A stretch of DNA of 64,000 bases, from NCBI GenBank assembly GCA_910577185.1, contig CAJTLR010000003.1, positions 36,160 to 100,159 on the forward strand, in the 5' to 3' direction. The position numbers were made by a program, and so were the translations under genes. The notes under the pieces were generated by a model that saw only the letters and a program-made list of their open reading frames with translations, was not told the origin of the DNA and made no database searches. Below, piece by piece: positions 1 to 8,098 of this stretch. The stretch is from an uncultured Acetatifactor sp. (GTDB taxonomy: Bacteria; Bacillota; Clostridia; Lachnospirales; Lachnospiraceae). Numbering within the stretch: the stretch's first letter is position 1; each line of letters begins with the position of its first letter.

Positions 1-350
1 TAGGCTGCCGCCACTTTTCCCTCCAGATGCTTCACCAGGTTTTCCAGAAGATATGCATCCTCCGGCATGGCATCCTGGGTCATGCACACAAAAATATCCG
101 CGTCAGAATATTCCACTGCCCTGCGGCGGGTGCCCCCATGGTCAAACTCCTGTCTGGAAAGATGATATACCTTTGCATTGGGATATTTTTGCCCGAAATC
201 CATATTTTCTGTCAGTCTCTCAAAACCCTCCCTCTCGGTGTTCATCAAAATAATGTTCTGCACGGGAACCGTCTGCTCCTCCAGCCTGTCCAGCAGGGCA
301 AAAAAATCCTTTCCCGGATAATATATGGGAATGATAATATCAATTTTCAA
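1..350 (-). CDS. GT2 rhamnosyltransferase-like protein, 3' end outside window
   Basis: The frame stays open from a TTG start at 350 to the window edge, giving the first 116 residues of a GT-A glycosyltransferase. It begins MKIDIIIPIYYPG, the usual nucleotide-binding first strand, and later shows EFDHGGTRR and MTQDAMPED, typical of the rhamnosyltransferase branch of GT2 (RfbF/RgpB-like). The TTG is chosen because AGGTGG sits four bases upstream and no in-frame ATG occurs near the family's expected N-terminus. It is the last gene of the minus-strand polysaccharide locus and follows the LCP gene after a repeat-filled gap. Donor dTDP-rhamnose would fit the rfb genes at 18.6-22.6 kb, but donor and acceptor are inferred. 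Confidence 0.8.
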   Translation of the reverse strand, partial: MKIDIIIPIYYPGKDFFALLDRLEEQTVPVQNIILMNTEREGFERLTENMDFGQKYPNAKVYHLSRQEFDHGGTRRRAVEYSDADIFVCMTQDAMPEDAYLLENLVKHLEGKVAAA

Positions 351-417
351 AATTCCACCTCTTCTGCCTTTTCACCTGACGCATGTGCTTTCACTTTCCA
401 TCCTGCCTGTATGCCGG

Positions 418-650
418 CCGGGAAGTTTCTTTCCCTTTTCTCCCGCGCATCCCTTATCTTCCTCCCGCCCTCCCGGTCAGGCATCCCGCCGGGAAGTTTC
501 CTTCCCTTTCTCCCGCGCATCCCTTATCTTCCTCCCGTCCTCCCGGTACAGGCATCCCGCCGGGAAGATTCCTTCCCTTTCTCCTGCACATCCCTTATCT
601 TCCTCCCGCCCTCCCGGTACAGGAATCCGGAGAGGAAAGTTTCCTTCCCC
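418..650. repeat. 71-bp tandem repeat, about 3.3 copies
   Basis: In the 452-base gap between the GT2 start (350) and the LCP stop (803), a pyrimidine-rich unit recurs with a 71-base period. The core CCGGGAAG occurs at about 418, 489 and 560, and a decayed fourth copy starts near 632. Each copy contains CATCCCTTATCTTCCTCCCG and ends in a CCCGGTACAGG-like block. The rest of the gap (351-417 and 651-802) shows no gene or clear terminator. The small frames that cross it on both strands merely translate the repeat. Confidence 0.85.
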
Positions 651-802
651 TGCCCGCCGCGACCCCCTGGCGGCACATTTCCCCTGCACAGGGCCCTGCG
701 CAAACAAGGGAGCCCGAAAGCCCCCCTGTGATCATTCCTTTTCATGTAATTCTTTCATGATACCCTCAGCTGACAAGGGGTGAAATACTTTTGTCCCTTC
801 CA

Positions 803-1903
803 TCATTTAATATAAGAAGATGTCTCAGACTCAATGACTCTGTCACATTCCCGGATGGTATCCGTCACAGTATAATCCTGGTCGTCAAACAGGAACTGAT
901 GCAGCCACACCACATTGGATTCCAGATCCTGGGGAATGACACAGCTTCCCTTGGCGCCGATATTGGCCGTGGTACGCAGTTCCTCCGTGGGGAAACCGGC
1001 TTCTTCCTTAATGCTGTATTTGGAGATGCTTCCCAGCAGTTCCAGAACATCCTTGGAGTCAATGCTGGTATAAATATTGCCGATACAGTCGTTAAACACC
1101 TTTGTCAGCGTGGCAAGATCCGCCTTCTTTGCCTGCTCCTCTATGGCCTTCAGCACGGCCCTCTGACGTGCGGTACGCTTAAAGTCATCTCCCGCGGTGG
1201 CACGGATACGGCAGTAAGCGGTAGCCTGGGTTCCGTTCAGAAGCTGGTACCCTGCTTCCCGTACCGGAGTATAGTCACATTTCAGCACTTCCGATACCCC
1301 GATCTGATAATTGTTCAAATGTGTCACTTCCTCACTGGACACATCAATGTAAATCCCGCCCAGGCCATCTATGACGCTGCTCAGTCCCTTATAACCCACA
1401 GCCACAAAGTCCTTGATGTCCATGTCCAGATTCATGTTCAGCATTCTGACCGCCTGCTCGGCGCCCCCTGTGGCATAGGCCGTGTTACACTTCCAGTAAT
1501 ACTCCGACTGTCCCTTGTAGGGTCCGATATTTAAGTAGGAGTCCCGGTACACGCTGACCAGCTTGATATCGCCCGTGTCAAGATTAATGCTGGCTATCAT
1601 GATAGAGTCGCTGCGGCTGCCCTTGTACAGCTGGCTGTCGGTCTCTGCGTCCAGTCCGAACAGCGCCACATTCATGTAACCGTGCATGGTGCCGCCCTCT
1701 TCCGTCTTCTCTATCACCTCATTGGGAATTGCCAGATTCGCCGGATCCAGACTCATCACCTTGGGCCCTTCCGAGGTTTTGTTCATCACCAGATACAACA
1801 CCGCTACCATGATCAAAATAATGATAATTTCCACCGCAAACAGAATAATCTTCCTCTTTTGCCTCGCCGCACGCTGCCTTGAAGTCATTTTCCTTGCTGC
1901 CAT
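803..1903 (-). CDS. LCP (LytR-CpsA-Psr) family wall polymer ligase
   Basis: 366 residues: a basic N-terminus, one membrane segment (about 20-40) and an extracellular LCP domain. The domain shows NVALFGLDAE, the GSRSDSIM block with its conserved Arg/Asp, SVYRDSY and the late R-x-R-QR region (KRTARQRAVL). LCP enzymes move undecaprenyl-linked glycopolymers onto peptidoglycan on the outer face of the membrane. AAGGAG lies at a good distance before the ATG. It sits just downstream of the polyprenyl-phosphate sugar transferase, so it most likely anchors the polysaccharide made by this locus to the wall. No signal peptidase site is evident, so it should stay membrane anchored. Confidence 0.92.
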   Translation of the reverse strand: MAARKMTSRQRAARQKRKIILFAVEIIIILIMVAVLYLVMNKTSEGPKVMSLDPANLAIPNEVIEKTEEGGTMHGYMNVALFGLDAETDSQLYKGSRSDSIMIASINLDTGDIKLVSVYRDSYLNIGPYKGQSEYYWKCNTAYATGGAEQAVRMLNMNLDMDIKDFVAVGYKGLSSVIDGLGGIYIDVSSEEVTHLNNYQIGVSEVLKCDYTPVREAGYQLLNGTQATAYCRIRATAGDDFKRTARQRAVLKAIEEQAKKADLATLTKVFNDCIGNIYTSIDSKDVLELLGSISKYSIKEEAGFPTEELRTTANIGAKGSCVIPQDLESNVVWLHQFLFDDQDYTVTDTIRECDRVIESETSSYIK

Positions 1904-1951
1904 AATACTTTCTCCTTATCCTGGTTCTTTTCCGGCATTTTGCCGGTCTTT

Positions 1952-3358
1952 TTAATATGCATTTTTATTAATAAATCCCATGAAAAAAGTCATTAGGATT
2001 ATTTTCAGGTCAAACCCCAGTGTCCAGTTTTCTATATAATACAGATCATACTCAATCCGCTTCCTTATGGAGGTATCGCCCCTGAGTCCATTGACCTGTG
2101 CCCATCCGGTCAGCCCCGGCCTCACCTGGTGCTTTACCATATATCTGGGAATCTCTTCCCTGAATTTCTCCACAAACAGCGGACGTTCCGGCCTGGGACC
2201 CACAAGGCTCATATCGCCCTTTAAAATATTAAACAGCTGGGGAAGCTCGTCCAGGCTGGTGCGTCTTAAAAATTTTCCCACCGGCGTGACCCTGGGATCG
2301 TTCCGCACCGTCCACGCCTTCCGCTCCTCCCTGGGAGACTGCTTCTCCATACTCCGGAATTTATACATATAAAAAGATTTATTGTGAAGGCCCACCCTCT
2401 CCTGCTTAAAAATCACCGGCCCAGGGCTGGTGAGCTTTACCAGCAGTGCCGCGGTCAGCATCACCGGTGATGTGAGCACAATCCCGAAAACGGCGCCCAC
2501 AATGTCCATAATCCGCTTGATAATGATATTTCCTGTATTTGTCAGCGGCACATACCTGATATTGATCACCGGCAGCCCCATCAGGTCCTCCGTGTAAGGC
2601 TTGGTGGGAATCAGACTGTTGTAATCGGGAATGAATTTCGTGTGTACCCCTGATTTTTCACAGACAGATACAATACTTTCCAGATAATGGTAGTCTTTCA
2701 GGGAAAGGGAAATGGCAATCTCGTCCAGCTTGTTTTCCGGAAGAATCACTTCCAGATTTCCCAGCCTGCCCAGAACTTTCACACCTTTGTATATGGTTCC
2801 CGCCGGAATATGGTCGTCCAGTATGCCGCAGGCCACATATCCCCACTGGGGATTGTCATTGAGTCTGTCAATATATTCCTCTGCCGCCCGGGAGTACCCC
2901 ACCAGCAGAATATGCTTCAGGTTGTAACCCTTTTTCCGAATGGTACTCAGCGCCCTTCTCAGGGCCAGACGGAAACAGGAAGTAAAAAATACATTAAACA
3001 GATAGAAAAAAGCCATCACGGAACGGGAAAAGTTAATCTCCCTTATGATCATGTACAGGACAATGATCAATGCCATGATTCCTATGGTATTGGCCTTGAT
3101 GACTCCAAATATCTCAAACCGCCGCCTCACTGTCCGTTTCGGCGCATACATACTGCAGGAATAATAGAGCAGCATGTAAATCGGAACCACAAAGGGCAGA
3201 AGCATAAAATACTCGCCTGCAGAAAGCACCCCGATTCCCGGCCCGTCTTCCAGTAGATAAAATTTGAAATAATAGGCCAGCATAAAAGATACCGCCGTAA
3301 TGGCGGCATCCAGGATTACCATCAATCGGTTAAAAACTTTCTGATTGTCTTTTATCAT
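1952..3358 (-). CDS. Polyprenyl-phosphate sugar-1-phosphate transferase (WbaP/CpsE type)
   Basis: 468 residues with the full bacterial-sugar-transferase plan: about four N-terminal membrane helices, a central CoA-binding-like domain (HILLVGYSRAAEEY), then a membrane re-entrant helix and catalytic domain (KRIMDIVGAVFG, FKQERVGLHNKSF, YKFRSM, SLDELPQLFN, VGPRPE, RPGLTGWAQVNG). The DE of LDELPQ is the family catalytic pair. It starts lipid-linked glycan assembly by moving a hexose-1-phosphate, often glucose or galactose, onto undecaprenyl phosphate; the actual sugar cannot be read here. ATG at 3358, with GGGTGG five bases upstream, is preferred to an in-frame GTG at 3367. A TATAAT (3391-3396) upstream may be a weak internal promoter. 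Confidence 0.93.
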   Translation of the reverse strand: MIKDNQKVFNRLMVILDAAITAVSFMLAYYFKFYLLEDGPGIGVLSAGEYFMLLPFVVPIYMLLYYSCSMYAPKRTVRRRFEIFGVIKANTIGIMALIIVLYMIIREINFSRSVMAFFYLFNVFFTSCFRLALRRALSTIRKKGYNLKHILLVGYSRAAEEYIDRLNDNPQWGYVACGILDDHIPAGTIYKGVKVLGRLGNLEVILPENKLDEIAISLSLKDYHYLESIVSVCEKSGVHTKFIPDYNSLIPTKPYTEDLMGLPVINIRYVPLTNTGNIIIKRIMDIVGAVFGIVLTSPVMLTAALLVKLTSPGPVIFKQERVGLHNKSFYMYKFRSMEKQSPREERKAWTVRNDPRVTPVGKFLRRTSLDELPQLFNILKGDMSLVGPRPERPLFVEKFREEIPRYMVKHQVRPGLTGWAQVNGLRGDTSIRKRIEYDLYYIENWTLGFDLKIILMTFFMGFINKNAY

Positions 3359-3430
3359 AAGCGCCACCCTACGATTTACGATACAATAATATTATAGAAA
3401 AAACAACTTATGATTTTATGAAGCTGTTTC

Positions 3431-4408
3431 TTAAGATTTCTTAAGAATGCCCAGAGTATTGGCATAAAGACTGCCCTGGATCATCAGATGATTTTTGAAC
3501 CGTTTCCATTTTAATGAATTTTCCCTGTACTTTTTCCCATGGACAAAGGACTTTTTCAGCCCTTTTCCAATGCCTTTCAGGTAAAGCATTCCCATTTTTT
3601 TCCTGCAGAAAAACAAAAATTTGATCAGAAATCCTATGAACAGAAAGGGAAAATTCCAGATTTTCTGCACAAGGGGCATGTTTTTTGCAATTACATACAC
3701 ATTGTTTTCGGCGCAGAGGGATGTCTTCCATTCATTATACCGGGCTCCGCTGGTAGCGCTGCCATAATGAATCACTTCAGCCTTTGGCTCATAATAATTC
3801 TGATACCCGCAAATCCGGGCCCGGTACCCGATATCCAGATCTTCCAGATAGGCAAAATGCGCCTCGTCAAATAAACCGATCTCCCCAAACACGCTTTTCC
3901 GGTAAATGGCGGCGCCGCCGCAGGCGGAAAAAATTCTGACAGGTTTGTCATATTCCTCGTGCCGCTTTCCCTTTCCCCGGGAATATGCCCATCCCAGGAC
4001 ACAATACTGGTCCCCCGCGTCGTCTATCAGCTCCGGCTCATCCCACATCAGCATCTTGGCGCTGACGGAAAAAATCCGTTCATCCCCCTCAATGGCATCA
4101 TACAATGCCTTTACAAAACCGGAACTGACTCTCGTATCATTGTTCAGCAGAATCACATAAGGCGTCTCAGCAGCCTGTATGCCCACATTGACCGCATGGC
4201 AGAAACCGGTATTGGAGCTTAAGGAGATCAGTCCGATCCCGGGAAACCCTTCCTGTATCAGCTCCCGGCTCCCGTCCCGGGAGCCATTGTCCACCACCAG
4301 GATGTCGTACTCCGGTGTCCCCTCTTTCTGGTGCACCAGGGCCTCCAGACATTCCCCCACAAATCTGATTCCTTCATAATTAGGGATAACCACTGTCACT
4401 TTTTTCAT
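3431..4408 (-). CDS. GT2 family glycosyltransferase
   Basis: About 325 residues. The GT-A fold is shown by VTVVIPNYEG at the start, VVDNGSRDGS, the DXD-like LLNNDTRV, and the acceptor-side GLFDEAHFAYLEDLDIGYR with its ED base, followed by YYEPKAEVIHYGSAT. This motif set marks the rhamnosyltransferase/WcaE-like group of GT2, cytoplasmic enzymes adding sugars to a lipid-linked chain. ATG at 4408 has AAGG seven bases before it. The gene lies between another GT2 and the initiating sugar transferase and probably shares their transcript. The last about 60 residues are basic and amphipathic, which would suit membrane association. Donor unknown. Confidence 0.9.
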   Translation of the reverse strand: MKKVTVVIPNYEGIRFVGECLEALVHQKEGTPEYDILVVDNGSRDGSRELIQEGFPGIGLISLSSNTGFCHAVNVGIQAAETPYVILLNNDTRVSSGFVKALYDAIEGDERIFSVSAKMLMWDEPELIDDAGDQYCVLGWAYSRGKGKRHEEYDKPVRIFSACGGAAIYRKSVFGEIGLFDEAHFAYLEDLDIGYRARICGYQNYYEPKAEVIHYGSATSGARYNEWKTSLCAENNVYVIAKNMPLVQKIWNFPFLFIGFLIKFLFFCRKKMGMLYLKGIGKGLKKSFVHGKKYRENSLKWKRFKNHLMIQGSLYANTLGILKKS

Positions 4409-4502
4409 CACATAACCTTCATTTCTTTCCCGCTTCCGCTTTCATTCCCGTTTCCATTGCCGCTTTCTTTCCCGCTTCCAAACCCCGGCAGCGGAAGTTT
4501 TG

Positions 4503-5849
4503 TTATTCGGAAATCTTCAGCTCCCGGGTTCGGTCCGGCAGATAGAGAATCCGGTATCCCGCCTCCCGCAAAGCCCGGCCCAGCTTCAGGCTTATGGCCG
4601 TCCGGTCACAGTCCCCGGGCAGCAGGGAAACGTCAAAGATGTCTTTTCCGGGCACGGTTCTGTATGCTACCCCCACCGTCTCCTCAAATATCCCCCGGCA
4701 TTCTTCCCGGACCCTCATATTCCGGATATCCACTGCCGCGGCATCCTGGGAGAGAACCGCCCGGTGCAGATAACCGCTGTAGGCGACCGGAAGGTTTTCA
4801 TACATGGTTTTCCCTTCCTCCGTCAGTCTGCCCCCTGCAATGCGCTTTCTGCATACGATCCTTCCTCCTATGGCTCCCACATCCTGCCTTGTCTCAAAAA
4901 CCGTCTTTTCATATTCCAGCACATAGAAACCCAGATGGGAAATATCCGACACTTTTGCCTGCCAGCCCTCCCGCCGGGCAAAGTCCTCCACCGCCCGGCG
5001 TCCCGCCCGGTAAGCGTAAAGCTTGCTCTCCGGGTTTTCTGCCGTGGAGCCGGTATGGCATCTCCAGTGATACAGCACCCTGGGAATGTGCACAATGGCT
5101 TCCTCTTCTGTCTTCAGTGCGGATACGGCCCGCAGCACCAGGTCATAATCCTGGGCGCCTTCGTACTCCTTCCTGAATCCCAGTCTCTGAATCAGTTCCC
5201 GTTCCATCACAAGAAAATGACAGATATAATTATTTCCCAGCAGCAGGTCCAGGTTAAAATCTTCCTTAAAATTCGGCTCATAATAGTCTGTTCCGTCCCC
5301 GTTGCATTTATCCTCGTCAGAATAAAGCATTCGGGGAAGCACTCCCTGCCGCTGCTTTTGCCGGATTGCGGCTGCCATCTCAAACAGGGCATTGTCCGTC
5401 AGGATATCGTCATGGTCCAGCAGGCCCACATAATCCCCCTTTGCATAGCCAAGGGCCTGGTTGGAATTGCCCGCAATGCCTTGGTTTTTTTCCAGATGGA
5501 TATAGCGGATGCGGTCATCCTCCACAGAACGGATCACTCTCTCCACACTGTCATCCTCCGTGGCGTCCGCCACAATCAGTTCCCATTTCGAATAGGTCTG
5601 ACGGCACAGTGACTCCGTCATTTCCTTTAGATATACCGCATTTGTCCGGTATGCCGGCACCACAATACTGAATACCGCTCCCTCCGGCTCCCGGGAACGC
5701 TGCCTCTCCAGTTCCTCCTCGTTCTCCGGAATCCAGACATAGGGAGGGCGCCTGCGCTCCTCCAGTCTCTCCCTGGCGGCATACCAGGTCTTCTTAAGTC
5801 CGTTCCGCCTGAGATAATATATGGTCTTTTTCCAATCAGCCTTGTTCAT
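4503..5849 (-). CDS. GT2 glycosyltransferase with long C-terminal extension
   Basis: About 448 residues. An N-terminal segment of roughly 55 residues precedes a GT-A domain with FSIVVPAYRT, ELIVADATED, KGDYVGLLDHDDIL (DXD-like), MLYSDEDKC and the acceptor-side EGAQDYDLVLR. The C-terminal about 110 residues carry no motif I recognise. It strongly resembles the first domain of the 667-residue GT at 11.8-13.8 kb (shared LLDHDD/LLDQDD, NNYICHF, QDYDLVLR/QDHDMILR), so the two are probably related chain-building enzymes. Either an ATG at 5849 or a TTG at 5858 could start it; a GGGGGA stretch suits the TTG, so the start is uncertain. It opens the final group of the locus after a terminator-like hairpin. 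Confidence 0.88.
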   Translation of the reverse strand: MNKADWKKTIYYLRRNGLKKTWYAARERLEERRRPPYVWIPENEEELERQRSREPEGAVFSIVVPAYRTNAVYLKEMTESLCRQTYSKWELIVADATEDDSVERVIRSVEDDRIRYIHLEKNQGIAGNSNQALGYAKGDYVGLLDHDDILTDNALFEMAAAIRQKQRQGVLPRMLYSDEDKCNGDGTDYYEPNFKEDFNLDLLLGNNYICHFLVMERELIQRLGFRKEYEGAQDYDLVLRAVSALKTEEEAIVHIPRVLYHWRCHTGSTAENPESKLYAYRAGRRAVEDFARREGWQAKVSDISHLGFYVLEYEKTVFETRQDVGAIGGRIVCRKRIAGGRLTEEGKTMYENLPVAYSGYLHRAVLSQDAAAVDIRNMRVREECRGIFEETVGVAYRTVPGKDIFDVSLLPGDCDRTAISLKLGRALREAGYRILYLPDRTRELKISE

Positions 5850-6236
5850 CCTGCCCAAATCCGTCCCCCATTATCCTGCAGACCCATTCCATCCGCAGCC
5901 CGCTCTTCCCGCTTTTCCCGATCCGGCCGGAAAGACTGGATTCACGTTCCGGCCGCATTTTTCTGATATGATGACAAAAGATTCCCTGCCCGGCGGTCCG
6001 CAAGGCAGGGAATCCACTATTGACTCGTTTTTTGTCCTGGCAGCAGGCCCTTCTGCAGCAGGTCTCTCCCCTTACAGGAAATCCGGCTAATCCGCGGTAA
6101 AAGCCCTGCATTCCGCCGGCACAAACCGCAGTCTGTGGCTTCCATGTCCGTACTCCAGGACTGCCCTGGGTCAAACCGCATCCCCGTTATGCCGCACAAA
6201 GTATGTCGGAATAACGGCATGACCGGATGCAGTCTT
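5850..6236. other. 387-base gap with two strong hairpins
   Basis: No convincing gene is seen. Two long inverted repeats dominate: CGGCCGGAA/TTCCGGCCG (5924-5932/5947-5955), followed on the plus strand by ATTTTTCT, and ATTCCCTGCC/GGCAGGGAAT (5981-5990/6004-6013), followed on the minus strand by CTTTTG. A weaker dyad CCGTTAT/ATAACGG lies near 6186-6218, just past the phosphoglucomutase stop. The second hairpin probably ends the phosphoglucomutase transcript. No good promoter for the following GT2 was found. Confidence 0.6.
5976..6013 (-). terminator. Intrinsic terminator after phosphoglucomutase
   Basis: A perfect 10-bp stem (GGCAGGGAAT/ATTCCCTGCC) with a 13-nt loop is followed on the minus strand by CTTTTG. 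It lies about 220 bases beyond the phosphoglucomutase stop and before the next minus-strand gene. The U-tract is short, so termination may be partial. Confidence 0.55.
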
Positions 6237-7958
6237 TTACAGCACGGCCTTCAGATCTTCCGTAAGCTTCTCCAGCTTCGCCGCCGCATCCTCCAGGCTG
6301 GCACCCTTTACGCCCATATAGAACTTGATCTTGGGCTCCGTGCCGGAAGGACGGGCACAGCACCATGCGTCATCGGGCAGTTCAAAATAAAGAACATTGG
6401 ATGTGGGCAGACCGGTTTCTCCTTCTTCCCCGGTAATCATGTCCACCGCGCGGTCAGTCTGGTAATCCCTGAACTTCAGCACCTTGTGCTCACCGAAGGA
6501 CTTGGGCGGATTCTGGCGGAGTTTATCCATGATCTCCGCAATCTGCCTGGAACCATCGATTCCCTTCAGGGTGATGGTATACTGGGATTCCTTATAGTAG
6601 CCGTATTTCTCATAGGTATCAAGCATCATATCCCACAGGGTCTTGCCATGCTTCTTGCAGTATGCGGCCACTTCGCACAGACACATCACGGCAACAATGG
6701 CATCCTTGTCCCTGGCATGGGTTCCGGCCAGACATCCATAGCTTTCCTCCAGACCAAACACATAATTGTTGCTTCCGCTGGCCTGGAACAGCTTAATCTG
6801 CTCGCCAATATACTTAAAGCCCGTGAGCACCTCTATCAGCTTCACATTATAATTCCCCGTGATGGGCCTGGTCATATTTGTGGTCACAATGGTAGTCACC
6901 AGGGCGGGATTTTCCGGCATGGTCCCGGTTGCGGTTCTCTCCCTGAGAATATACTCCGCGATCAGCATACCCGACATATTGCCGGTAAAGGACACATACT
7001 CCCCGGTTGCGGAATCCTTTGCATAAACGCCCAGACGGTCCGCGTCGGGATCCGTTGCCAGCACAATATCCGCATCTTTTTCCTTTGCCAGCCGGAGCGC
7101 ATAGGTAAATGCCTTGGGATCCTCCGGATTGGGATAATCCAGCGTGGTAAAATTGGGATCGGGATTCTCCTGCTCGGGAACCACATAAACATGCTTAAAG
7201 CCAAGTTCCGATAAAATACGCCTTGCAGGCACATTACCCGTGCCGCAGAGGGGTGTGTATACAATTTTAATGTCATCTGCCACTTCCGCGATCACTTCCG
7301 GATGAATGATCTGCTTCTTTAACTCTGCCATGTAAGCATCGTCAATCTCTTTGCCGATAACCTGGTATAATCCTTTTTCCATGGCCTCTTCCCTGGACAT
7401 GGTTTTGACGGTGTGATAATCCTTGATGCTCTTCACTTCCTCAATGATCTGCTTATCATAAGGAGCCGTAACCTGGGCGCCGTCTTCCCAGTATACTTTA
7501 TAGCCGTTATATTCGGGCGGGTTATGGCTGGCCGTAACCACAATTCCGGCCGTACATCCCAGGGTGCGGAGTGCGAAGGAAAGCTCCGGTGTGGGCCGCA
7601 GGGAGTCAAACACATATGCCTTGATGCCATTGGCCGCAAGGCAGAGGGCGGCAACATCGGCAAATTCAGGGGACATGCGTCTGGAATCATAGGCAATGGC
7701 CACGCCCTTGTCCCCGGTTCCCTTTTTCAGGATAAAATTGGCCAGACCCTGGGTGGCTTTGCGGACCGTGTATATGTTCATGCGGTTGGTGCCGGCGCCG
7801 ATAATCCCCCTCAGTCCCCCGGTACCAAACTCCAGTTCCTTGTAGAATCTCTCTTCGATTTCCCCCTCATTGTCACGGATGCCTGCCAGTTCATCCTTTG
7901 TGGCCTGATCAAAATAATCGTCTTCCAACCAGAAATTAAACTCATCCCTAAAACTCAT
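6237..7958 (-). CDS. Phosphoglucomutase/phosphomannomutase
   Basis: 573 residues from an ATG preceded by AGAGGAAAG; a longer in-frame start at 8042 lacks a ribosome site and adds a non-family segment. All alpha-D-phosphohexomutase landmarks are present: the catalytic serine loop TASHNPPEYNGYK (Ser about 144), metal loop DPDADRLGV, sugar-binding GLEESYG and phosphate-binding RPSGTEPK. Family members of this length (Firmicutes PgcA type) interconvert glucose-6-phosphate and glucose-1-phosphate in the cytosol. That supplies RfbA with glucose-1-phosphate for dTDP-sugar synthesis, which explains its place here. An extended -10 (TGGTAAAAT, 8051-8059) suggests its own transcript, and a hairpin follows the gene. 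Confidence 0.95.
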   Translation of the reverse strand: MSFRDEFNFWLEDDYFDQATKDELAGIRDNEGEIEERFYKELEFGTGGLRGIIGAGTNRMNIYTVRKATQGLANFILKKGTGDKGVAIAYDSRRMSPEFADVAALCLAANGIKAYVFDSLRPTPELSFALRTLGCTAGIVVTASHNPPEYNGYKVYWEDGAQVTAPYDKQIIEEVKSIKDYHTVKTMSREEAMEKGLYQVIGKEIDDAYMAELKKQIIHPEVIAEVADDIKIVYTPLCGTGNVPARRILSELGFKHVYVVPEQENPDPNFTTLDYPNPEDPKAFTYALRLAKEKDADIVLATDPDADRLGVYAKDSATGEYVSFTGNMSGMLIAEYILRERTATGTMPENPALVTTIVTTNMTRPITGNYNVKLIEVLTGFKYIGEQIKLFQASGSNNYVFGLEESYGCLAGTHARDKDAIVAVMCLCEVAAYCKKHGKTLWDMMLDTYEKYGYYKESQYTITLKGIDGSRQIAEIMDKLRQNPPKSFGEHKVLKFRDYQTDRAVDMITGEEGETGLPTSNVLYFELPDDAWCCARPSGTEPKIKFYMGVKGASLEDAAAKLEKLTEDLKAVL

Positions 7959-8050
7959 TTTGCTTTCCTCTTTTCTGCACGGTTTTTCAAAACAAATCTC
8001 CATGTGCCCGGCCCGCCTTCCGCGCTTCGGCGTATCAGGCACTTTTCCTT

Positions 8051-8059
8051 ATTTTACCA
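8051..8059 (-). promoter_or_regulatory. Candidate extended -10 promoter for phosphoglucomutase
   Basis: TGG-TAAAAT on the minus strand lies about 90 bases upstream of the mutase ATG, in the gap after the histidine kinase. No convincing -35 is seen, as is common for extended -10 promoters. Confidence 0.4.
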
Positions 8060-8098
8060 TATGTCCGGAGAATATTCCACACAAAAGAACAGTTTCGA

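Noticed and set aside
477..745. Two small minus-strand frames across the 71-bp repeat
   Set aside because: They only translate the repeat and differ between frames; no ribosome site.
5924..5960. Strong plus-strand terminator-like hairpin with ATTTTTCT
   Set aside because: No plus-strand gene precedes it, so a terminator role in that direction has no transcript to end; noted only as structure.
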